DNA of 39,370 bases from Clostridia bacterium (GTDB lineage Bacteria > Bacillota_A > Clostridia > Christensenellales > Aristaeellaceae), in the NCBI GenBank assembly GCA_017938645.1, contig JAGBBE010000078.1, positions 1-39,370 of the forward strand, written 5' to 3'. Shown one piece after another: positions 33,616 through 39,370 of the stretch; the stretch's first letter is position 1; each line of letters begins with the position of its first letter. Position numbers and translations under genes: made by a program. The notes under the pieces are model-generated. The model was not told the DNA's origin, searched no databases, and worked only from the letters and a program-made list of their open reading frames with translations.

Positions 33616-34323
33616 ATGCTTCTGTATATCGTCCGTCACGGCGAACCCATCTACGGACCTGACACCCTAACCGATCTCGGCAGGCTGCAGGCGCAGGCCG
33701 TTGCCGAGCGCTTTGCCGTTCACGGCCTTGACCGCATCTTCTCTTCCCCGCAGGGCCGCGCAAAGGAAACGGCTCAGCCTACCGCCGAAAAGCTGGGTCT
33801 GGAAATCCAGATTGAGCCCTGGACGCGCGAAATCTGGCCGGAATTGACCCTGACCCGACCTGACGGCAGCCTGTATTTTGCCATGCAGCTTCCGGGACGC
33901 TATCTGCGCAGCGAGGAAAATCACGATCTCAACAGCCGCTGGCACGAGATGGATGCTCTCAAGGATATTGACGCCAAGGGCGCCTACGAGGACATCGTGG
34001 TCGCTCATTCTGATGATTTTCTCCGCCGTCTGGGCTACGAGCGCGAGCGCGAAGGCGTATACCGCATCCTGCGTGACAACGACGAGCGCGTAGCCCTCTT
34101 CTGCCACGCCGGATTCACGCTGACCTACCTGCCTCATCTGCTGGCCATTCCTCCGCACCTGTTCTGGGCGGCGTTTGACATCACGCATTCCGGCGTGACC
34201 TGTCTGGAATTCAAGGACGACGGCACCGGCTACGCCTCCCCCAAGTGCCTGTTCTTAAGCGATATGAGTCACATTCTCAGTGCCGACCTTCCCTATAAGT
34301 ACAACAACAAGCTGCCTGTATAA
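33616..34323 (+). CDS. Histidine phosphatase (phosphoglycerate mutase-like) family protein
   Basis: A 235-residue cytosolic protein of the histidine phosphatase superfamily. The ATG at 33616 has AAGGAGG 7 nt upstream. The N-terminal catalytic motif is IVRHGEP (His near residue 8). The second Arg lies in FSSPQGRAKETA. The late catalytic His is in ALFCHAGFT. An insertion of about 70 residues between the core motifs (EIWPELTLTRPDG to the YEDIV region) gives a cap of its own and sets it apart from plain GpmB or CobC proteins. It may be a small-molecule phosphatase; the substrate is unknown. It stands alone between two terminators. Confidence 0.87.
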   Translation: MLLYIVRHGEPIYGPDTLTDLGRLQAQAVAERFAVHGLDRIFSSPQGRAKETAQPTAEKLGLEIQIEPWTREIWPELTLTRPDGSLYFAMQLPGRYLRSEENHDLNSRWHEMDALKDIDAKGAYEDIVVAHSDDFLRRLGYEREREGVYRILRDNDERVALFCHAGFTLTYLPHLLAIPPHLFWAAFDITHSGVTCLEFKDDGTGYASPKCLFLSDMSHILSADLPYKYNNKLPV

Positions 34324-34357
34324 CACAAAAACCGCCCTGTACAGGGCGGTTTTTGTG
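34324..34357. terminator. Perfectly palindromic bidirectional terminator
   Basis: A 34-bp perfect palindrome: CACAAAAACCGCCCTG paired with CAGGGCGGTTTTTGTG around TA. It serves the phosphatase gene on plus and the foldase gene on minus. Confidence 0.95.
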
Positions 34358-34367
34358 TTTCCTTGCT

Positions 34368-35789
34368 TTATTCAGCAGCGGCGTCGGCAGCCTGAGCATT
34401 TTCCAGATCCCTGAAGCTCAGGATGATGCCGGTGTACTCCACGGTAGAGTCAGCCAGCCACTTGTCAACAGTGGTGCTGTACAGCTCGTTGCGCTTGCTG
34501 TTCAGCAGTTCGGCGCGCTTGGCTTCGCGCTGTTCGGCAGTCATCTCAACAGGGCCGCCGGCAACGTCGCCAATGTACTTGACAATGTGGATGCCGTAGC
34601 TGCTCAGATAGGGAGCGGACACGTCGCCCACGTTTTCGAGGCTCATGGAAGCTTCGACGAACTCAGGCACATAGTTATTGGAAGCAGCGGACACTTCATA
34701 GCCGCTGCTCTTGTAGGGCTCAGTGACCATGCCGGGATCGCTGGGATTGCCCTCGGCGTCCACGCCATACTCGGCGATCAGCGCGTCGAAATCAGCGCCG
34801 TCGGCGACCTTCTGGTTGATCTCTTCGATCTTCTCAGCCAGAGAGGCGAAAATCGCAGCCTTGGCTTCGTTGATCATTTCTTCGGTCACAGGCTCTTCGG
34901 CAGCTTCTTCAGCAGCTTCTTCAGCGCCTTCCTCAGCCGCAGACTGCTCCTCGAAGCGGGCCTGCAGATCGGTGTAGGCGTTCATGAGCTCTTCATCAGC
35001 AGGCAGCAGAATGTGCTTGACGGCACGGAAGCCTTCGGGCTTGTACCAGGCGTAATCCATGTCGTTGGCAGTGCCATACATCATGGCATACATAGCCATC
35101 TGCTCAACGTAGTTGTTGTACTCGACATACGCGGCGATGTCGTTTTCGTACAGTTCCTTATCGGCGGCAACCAGCTGCTGATAATAGGCTTCCACTTCCT
35201 CGTCGGTCACGGAGGCGTCTTGCACCATCAGTTCCTGCACCTTGGCCATCACGGCGTAGTACTTGTATTCCTCGGTGATGGTTTCAAGGGTGTAGCCACC
35301 GTTTTCAGCATAGTAGGCCTCAGCCTCAGCACGGGCAGCCTTCTTGTCTTCATCAGAGCTTTCCTCGGTGATGTCGGTACGCATGTAGGAGATGTAGTTC
35401 TCCATGACAGCTTCCCAGTCAGCGGCAGCGGCAGCTTCCTGCGCGGCAGCTTCCTCAGCGCTCAGCTCGGCCACGCCAAACTCAACAGCCTTCTGGCCAA
35501 GCAGTTCTTCCACAACGCGGTTTTCCATGGCGATCGCACGGAAAAGATCGATGTTGGTCTGCTGGGTCATGTCGTAATAGGAGCCGTACTGGGCAACCAG
35601 GGTTTCATATCCATTCGCCACATCGCCCCAGGTGATGGCTTCGCCGTTCAGGGTGACGACCACAGCATCGGCAGCGATCTCGGTCACAGCGGAGGCTTCG
35701 GGTTCCACAGCGGCTTCCTCGGCCATCGCGACGCCCGCCAGCATGCACAGACACATCAGCAGGGACAGAATCTTCTGGAGTTTGTTCAT
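34368..35789 (-). CDS. Exported parvulin-type peptidyl-prolyl isomerase (PrsA/SurA-like)
   Basis: Extracytoplasmic foldase that helps exported proteins fold. The 473 residues begin with a signal peptide cut at AMA-EE (about residue 23). There is no lipobox Cys, unlike the lipoprotein PrsA of Bacillus. A SurA_N-like helical part (about 40-235) is followed by the parvulin domain, opening with FRAVKHILLP. This is separated by an acidic Glu/Ala-rich insert (EEGAEEAAEEAAEE, about 285-300) from the rest of the domain (FDALIAEYG, YVPEFVEASMSLENVGDVS, YGIHIVKYIGD). The final helix region is hydrophilic. The product is very rich in Glu and Ala. It is monocistronic, with its own promoter and a shared terminator. 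The isomerase may be inactive if the insert disturbs the domain. Confidence 0.85.
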   Translation of the reverse strand: MNKLQKILSLLMCLCMLAGVAMAEEAAVEPEASAVTEIAADAVVVTLNGEAITWGDVANGYETLVAQYGSYYDMTQQTNIDLFRAIAMENRVVEELLGQKAVEFGVAELSAEEAAAQEAAAAADWEAVMENYISYMRTDITEESSDEDKKAARAEAEAYYAENGGYTLETITEEYKYYAVMAKVQELMVQDASVTDEEVEAYYQQLVAADKELYENDIAAYVEYNNYVEQMAMYAMMYGTANDMDYAWYKPEGFRAVKHILLPADEELMNAYTDLQARFEEQSAAEEGAEEAAEEAAEEPVTEEMINEAKAAIFASLAEKIEEINQKVADGADFDALIAEYGVDAEGNPSDPGMVTEPYKSSGYEVSAASNNYVPEFVEASMSLENVGDVSAPYLSSYGIHIVKYIGDVAGGPVEMTAEQREAKRAELLNSKRNELYSTTVDKWLADSTVEYTGIILSFRDLENAQAADAAAE

Positions 35790-35842
35790 GATTCAACGTT
35801 CCTTTCAGAGTGGATTGGTGATTCAGGATTGACAACTTCGTT

Positions 35843-35871
35843 ATTATGACACAGAAATTTGCTTTCCGCAA
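35843..35871 (-). promoter_or_regulatory. Promoter of the foldase gene
   Basis: Minus strand: TTGCGG, a 17-bp spacer, CATAAT with TGT before it. It lies about 55 nt before the ATG at 35789. Confidence 0.65.
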
Positions 35872-35957
35872 GGGATTTAGCACTCTTGGGCAGAATGTTA
35901 CAGTCTATTCACATGCTGATCACGTTGATGTGAAACAGCGGAGAAAGAAGGAAAACG

Positions 35958-36413
35958 ATGCGGATTCTGGTTGAAAAATCTGTGCGCAGACTGAGTATGT
36001 GGGATGAAAACCGCATGATTTTTGCATGCCGCTGCGCTTTGGGACGCTGTCCCGAGGGTACAAAGCGCATGGAAGGCGACGGCCGTACGCCGGAAGGCTG
36101 CTACCGGATCTGTCTTGTGAAGGAAGCGGGCAAATTTGGCCGCAGTCTGGGGCTGAGCTATCCGAATGAAGCGGATGCACGGCTGGGCTTTTCAGAAGGA
36201 CGTATCGACAGACGTACGCTTGACAATATCCTTCTGGCGCATGCAGAGAACCGCCGTCCGCCGTGGGGATCGCCGCTTGGCGGAGAAATTTACATCCACG
36301 AAGGCGGATGCGCCAGCGACTGGACGCAGGGATGCATTGCGCTGGAGTCACAGGATATGGACGTAATCTTTCCGTTCAGGGACGTCATTGAACAAATCGA
36401 AATCCGGGCATAA
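35958..36413 (+). CDS. L,D-transpeptidase (YkuD)-fold protein, minimal form
   Basis: A 151-residue protein made up of little more than a YkuD catalytic domain, which normally cross-links or trims peptidoglycan through a Cys nucleophile. The ATG at 35958 follows AAGGAAAACG. Key residues are His 114 in IYIHEGG and Cys 126 in DWTQGCIALE. GCIAL replaces the GCxR motif of classical YkuD enzymes, a variant also seen in the wider ErfK/YafK group. The early block GRTPEGCYRI is typical of the family. There is no signal peptide, membrane anchor or wall-binding domain, so how it would reach peptidoglycan is unclear. A small dyad CACAT/ATGTG lies upstream (35910-35932). Confidence 0.83.
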   Translation: MRILVEKSVRRLSMWDENRMIFACRCALGRCPEGTKRMEGDGRTPEGCYRICLVKEAGKFGRSLGLSYPNEADARLGFSEGRIDRRTLDNILLAHAENRRPPWGSPLGGEIYIHEGGCASDWTQGCIALESQDMDVIFPFRDVIEQIEIRA

Positions 36414-36444
36414 AAAAAAGCCGGCGCATGTGCGTCGGCTTTTG
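36412..36444. terminator. Bidirectional terminator between the YkuD gene and the GntR gene
   Basis: Arms AAAAGCCGGCGCA and TGCGTCGGCTTTT (one G-T pair) with an A8 run on the left and TTTT on the right. Confidence 0.9.
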
Positions 36445-36446
36445 CT

Positions 36447-37124
36447 TTATTTGAACCAGTTTTCGGGATAACGTTCACGCAGCGCATTCTCGTCCACCTT
36501 ATAGCGGTTGAGATGGCGGTCCATGAGCTTTTTGGCCTGTGCGGCGTCTCCGGCGCACACAGCCTCCACGATGGCGCGATGGTCGGCCACATTGCGGTCG
36601 TTGCGCACGGGATCCAGCGCCATGCGGCGCACGCGGTCAAAATGCAGGGTGTAGCTGGCCATCATGTCCCACATCTGCGACTTGCGTGCAATCATAAACA
36701 GCATCTTGTGCAGCTCGTTATCCAGCGGCAGCAGCTGATCGGGACGACCCTCCTGCAAAAAGCGCTCCTGCGCCTGCACATTATCCATCAGCGCCACTTT
36801 ATCAGCTTCAGAAGCAGTTTTTGCGGCAACCTCCACCACTGCGACTTCAAAAACACGCCGCATGAAGCAGGTTTCCTCCACCAAATCATAATCCACCAGC
36901 GCCACAGCACTTCCGCGCTGGGGATATACATCCACCAGACGCACCTTGGCCAGCGCCATGAGCGCCTCGCGCACAGGGGTTCGGCTCAGTCCCAGCTGGG
37001 CTGCCAGTTCATTCTCGCTCACCATGCTGCCCGGAGCCAGCTCAAGGCTGACGATATTCTCCGTCAGGCAGCGCAGTGCATAATCGCGGCCCGATTCACG
37101 CGGGTCGCGCGCAGGAATCTGCAT
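36447..37124 (-). CDS. GntR/FadR-type transcriptional regulator (FCD domain)
   Basis: Regulator expected to control the uxu genes upstream in the same operon. I choose the ATG at 37124 (MQIPARDPRE) because AAAGGAG lies 10 nt before it. An ATG 24 nt further up has no ribosome binding site. The 225 residues have an N-terminal winged helix (about 20-75; VSENELAAQLGLSRTPVREALMAL is the recognition region). An FCD ligand domain follows, with metal-site histidines in DNELHKMLF, ADHRAIVEAV and MDRHLNRY. FCD regulators of uronate catabolism (UxuR/ExuR-like) bind sugar acids. Fructuronate or mannonate is the likely effector here, by context. Confidence 0.9.
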   Translation of the reverse strand: MQIPARDPRESGRDYALRCLTENIVSLELAPGSMVSENELAAQLGLSRTPVREALMALAKVRLVDVYPQRGSAVALVDYDLVEETCFMRRVFEVAVVEVAAKTASEADKVALMDNVQAQERFLQEGRPDQLLPLDNELHKMLFMIARKSQMWDMMASYTLHFDRVRRMALDPVRNDRNVADHRAIVEAVCAGDAAQAKKLMDRHLNRYKVDENALRERYPENWFK

Positions 37125-37147
37125 CGTGCAGAGACTCCTTTCATTCA

Positions 37148-37196
37148 TAATGGAATGCGGTGCGCCGCCCGAAAGCAGCGCACCGGAAAACCATTA
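37148..37196. other. Intercistronic hairpin between uxuB and the regulator gene
   Basis: Nested inverted repeat: outer arms TAATGG (37148-37153) and CCATTA (37191-37196), inner arms CGGTGCGC (37158-37165) and GCGCACCG (37178-37185). The outer arm contains the uxuB stop codon. In RNA this is a stable stem between the two genes without a T run, so mRNA processing, protection or attenuation is more likely than termination. Confidence 0.6.
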
Positions 37197-38804
37197 CAGA
37201 TATTTCTTCAGAGTCGCGCGCACAGCGCCGGGGCCGGCGATGAGCTCGGCGAACATGCCTTCGACCTTCTCGGCCAGACCCACTTCCACCAGATCCACAC
37301 CGAAGACGGCCTTGTTGGTGAGCACGTCGTTCAGAGCGCCCTTGGCGGTTTCGGGCTGACCCAGCTTCACGCTCTTGAGGGCTTCCTGCATCTGAGCCAG
37401 CATCGGGTCGGAGGACAGCTGCATGGCATTGCCGTTGTCATCCACGGCCAGCAGATAGCGCAGCCAGCCGGCCAGCGCCAGAGGAATAGCGGTCAGATCG
37501 TTTACGTTCAGGCTTTCGCTGGCAACATAGCTCTTGATGGTCTCGCCGAAGCGGATGGCGATCTTCTGGCTGGTATCGGTAGCGATGCGCTGGGGAGTGT
37601 CAGGGATGAAGGGGTTGGGCAGGCGCTGAGAAACGACCTCATCGATGAAGCTCTTGGGGCTGATGATGCCGGGGTCGGTCACAACGGGCAGACCTTCGAC
37701 ATAGCCGATGCGGTTGACGAGCTTGCACAGCTCCTCGTCCTTCATTTCAGCAGCGATGGACTCATAGCCCAGCACGCAGCCGTACACAGCCAGCGCGGTG
37801 TGCAGGGGGTTGAGACAGGTGGTCACCTTCATGCGCTCGGTCATGTTGACGATCTCGCGGGTGGTCAGGTACACGCCAGCCTTCTCAAGCTCCGGACGGC
37901 CGTTGGGGAAACGGTCTTCCACAACCAGATACTGGGGCACTTCGGCGTTGACGAAGGGCGCGATGTAGGTGTTGCGGCTGGTCACGACGGGAGCCATGTC
38001 TTCCACACCCAGATCGTTGAGCTGCTTTTCGATGATTTCAGCAGGACGGGGAGTGATCTTGTCGATCATGCTCCAGGGGAAGGACACACGGGTCTCGTCC
38101 TCAACATAGGCCACATACTCGGCGGGAACGAGGCCGTTCTTCAGCCATGCATTGGCGATTTCCACCACGGAGGCGCGGAGCTTTTCGCCGTTGTGAGAGC
38201 AGTTGTCCATGGAGACCATGGCAATGGGAGCGGCGCCAGCGAGGTAGCGGTAGTACAGCATCGCAGCGACGACGGCCATGGCATGACGGGCCTTATCGGG
38301 GCCGTCGGCCATATCGGCGGTCACAACGCCCATCAGGTCGCCCTTGATGTCGCGCAGGGCGTAGCCCTTTTCGGTGATGGTGAAGCTGGCGAACTGCAGG
38401 GAAGCGTTCTCAAAGATGGCCTTGAGCTGGTTCCACTGCTCGCTCTCCGCGCTGCAGGCGCGGACGCCCTTGGCGATGGAGGCCACAACTTCCTTGTCGG
38501 TGCTTCCGTCGGGCTTGAGGGCCACAACCAGAGTCATGGAGTCGTGGGGCTCGTAGATCTTGGTGATGATGTCGTAGTCGAAGGTTTCGGCAGCGACGAT
38601 GCCGCTTTCGCACAGGCCCTCGTTGAGCAGCTTCTGCTGCAGAGCGGCGATGAAGCCGCGGAAGATGTTGCCCGCGCCGAAGTGCACCCACACGGGCTTT
38701 TCTTCAGTCTTGGCAGCCATGGCCTTCCAGTCGAAGGCGGGCAGGGTGATATTGGCAGCAGCAAAGGCCTGCTTGTCCTGAATGCCCTGATAGCTCAGTT
38801 TCAT
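37194..38804 (-). CDS. uxuB: Fructuronate reductase (D-mannonate oxidoreductase)
   Basis: NAD-dependent polyol dehydrogenase that interconverts D-fructuronate and D-mannonate in hexuronate breakdown. The 536 residues follow the long-chain mannitol dehydrogenase family: VWVHFGAGNIFRGF near the N-terminus (nucleotide binding, about 38-51), DNCSHNG, TPRP, and the catalytic segment KVTTCLNPLHTALAVYG with the Lys and His. AAGGAG lies about 10 nt before the ATG at 38804. It follows uxuA after a gap filled by a structured repeat and precedes a GntR-type regulator. The neighbouring uxuA makes uxuB a firm call. Confidence 0.94.
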   Translation of the reverse strand: MKLSYQGIQDKQAFAAANITLPAFDWKAMAAKTEEKPVWVHFGAGNIFRGFIAALQQKLLNEGLCESGIVAAETFDYDIITKIYEPHDSMTLVVALKPDGSTDKEVVASIAKGVRACSAESEQWNQLKAIFENASLQFASFTITEKGYALRDIKGDLMGVVTADMADGPDKARHAMAVVAAMLYYRYLAGAAPIAMVSMDNCSHNGEKLRASVVEIANAWLKNGLVPAEYVAYVEDETRVSFPWSMIDKITPRPAEIIEKQLNDLGVEDMAPVVTSRNTYIAPFVNAEVPQYLVVEDRFPNGRPELEKAGVYLTTREIVNMTERMKVTTCLNPLHTALAVYGCVLGYESIAAEMKDEELCKLVNRIGYVEGLPVVTDPGIISPKSFIDEVVSQRLPNPFIPDTPQRIATDTSQKIAIRFGETIKSYVASESLNVNDLTAIPLALAGWLRYLLAVDDNGNAMQLSSDPMLAQMQEALKSVKLGQPETAKGALNDVLTNKAVFGVDLVEVGLAEKVEGMFAELIAGPGAVRATLKKYL

Positions 38805-38848
38805 AAGAAATGATCTCCTTTTATTTCAGTAGCTCATGCATTGCGACG

Positions 38849-38974
38849 CTTGGCAGCCAACGCCGTCAAGCGAGCCGCGACCCCCTCCGGGGAGCGGCGG
38901 TCAAAGGACGCAAGGCCAGCCTCATGCGCCAACCCTGCGCGAAGCGCAGTAACGGGTTAAGGGCAAAGCCCTTA
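38849..38974. repeat. Structured intergenic repeat, copy A (uxuA-uxuB gap)
   Basis: An element of about 126 bp related to 12425-12540. Shared blocks in order on the plus strand are CTTGGCA (38849-38855), GCGAGCCG (38870-38877), CGGCGGTC (38895-38902), GCAAGGCCAG (38910-38919), CAACCC (38930-38935), CGCGAAGCG (38938-38946) and GCCCTT (38968-38973). On the minus strand the uxuA stop codon forms part of the hairpin TAAGGGC-TTT-GCCCTTA. A second hairpin CTGCGC-TTC-GCGCAG follows. Copy A has about 11 extra bases after the first block. The element ends before the uxuB ribosome binding site. Confidence 0.8.
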
Positions 38975-39370
38975 CTTCTGGCCGTAGGTCTTGCACAGGC
39001 TCTCCCAGATACCATTGAGGTAGCAGGCGCCCAGAGCGCGGTCGAACAGGCCATAGCCGGGACGGCCTTCCTCATCCCAGATCATGCGGCCATGGTCGGG
39101 ACGGATGTAGGTGTCGGGGCAGGTGTCGTAGATCGCCTTCATGATCTCGAACATGTCCAGATCGCCGGTGGAAGACAGGTGAGCAGCCTCGCGGAAGTGA
39201 CGGTAGCCCAGGTACTTCACGTTGCGCACGTGCATAGCGCCAATGCGGTCCATCTCGCCGAAGTGACGGATGATGGCGGGGATATCGTTCTCGGGATTGG
39301 AGCCCAGAGAGCCGGTGCACAGGCACAGGGTGTTGGCGGGGCTGTCGTACAGCTTCACGATCTTGTCGTA
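38972..39370 (-). CDS. uxuA: D-mannonate dehydratase, C-terminal part (5' end outside window)
   Basis: Dehydrates D-mannonate to 2-keto-3-deoxygluconate, the step after UxuB. About 132 C-terminal residues are visible, with no start because the window ends inside the gene. The TIM-barrel end shows [17 protein letters not shown], the metal-ligand [20 protein letters not shown], and [25 protein letters not shown], with the Asp-His pair of the active site. These are strongly conserved UxuA features. The stop codon lies in the stem of the repeat that leads to uxuB. The regulator gene closes the operon. Confidence 0.95.
   Translation of the reverse strand, partial: YDKIVKLYDSPANTLCLCTGSLGSNPENDIPAIIRHFGEMDRIGAMHVRNVKYLGYRHFREAAHLSSTGDLDMFEIMKAIYDTCPDTYIRPDHGRMIWDEEGRPGYGLFDRALGACYLNGIWESLCKTYGQK

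Noticed and set aside
36513..38813. A 766-codon open frame opposite uxuB and the GntR gene
   Set aside because: It spans two real genes and their gap on the other strand, with no ribosome binding site and an unnatural composition; it is a codon-bias shadow.
1..39370. CRISPR arrays, insertion sequences, prophage or integrase genes, rRNA and tRNA genes
   Set aside because: None was seen on either strand; no transposase, integrase or spaced direct-repeat pattern is present.

Overview
The window reads as chromosomal DNA of a GC-rich, anaerobic Clostridia-type Firmicute, probably a gut or rumen commensal. A Christensenellales-like lineage would fit, but that assignment is an inference from gene content. 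Supporting signs are strong AGGAGG-type ribosome binding sites on nearly every gene, single-membrane envelope genes (LCP ligase, VanY-type carboxypeptidase, exported parvulin, PdaC-like deacetylase), a two-gene minimal SUF system, DUF1540 and DUF4364 proteins, an HPr-like protein without the phosphorylatable histidine, and a D-glucuronate-type uxuA-uxuB-GntR operon. I see no phage, IS element, CRISPR array, tRNA or rRNA. About 35 genes are packed tightly, and most convergent gene pairs share one hairpin that can terminate both strands.

Layout. 1-7300: a CNNM/CorC-type membrane protein (cut by the left edge), an aldehyde dehydrogenase behind a palindromic promoter, a 54-residue Cys-rich DUF1540 protein that is easy to miss, an LCP-family protein, and an ECF sigma factor coupled to a membrane-anchored partner. 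5915-15261, all minus strand: one long run secA, prfB, a DUF1461/Lit-like membrane protein, tsaD, a PdaC-like deacetylase, an exported metallo-beta-lactamase-fold protein and a MATE transporter. Divergent from secA is the sufC plus SufB/D-like pair. 17173-20697, minus: serC-serA and an orphan sugar amidotransferase of the WbpG type.

20860-27501, plus: the HPr-like protein, then DUF4364-tilS-hpt, an N-acetylhexosamine kinase-like protein with a sugar nucleotidyltransferase, and a VanY carboxypeptidase with two peptidoglycan-binding repeats. 27547-30173, minus: three co-directional genes. One looks Syd/SUKH-like, and the other two I do not recognise; this is the most plausible undescribed system here. 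30325-34323, plus: an intracellular GH13 amylase, a second MATE transporter and a histidine phosphatase. 34368-39370: a parvulin-type foldase without a lipobox, a minimal L,D-transpeptidase-fold protein, and the uxuA-uxuB-regulator operon cut by the right edge.

The most striking non-coding signal is a pair of related repeats of about 120 bp (12425-12540 and 38849-38974). They are 26 kb apart and in the same orientation. Each begins at the stop codon of the upstream gene (secA, uxuA) and fills the gap to the next gene of the operon. They look like members of a dispersed, structured intergenic repeat family.
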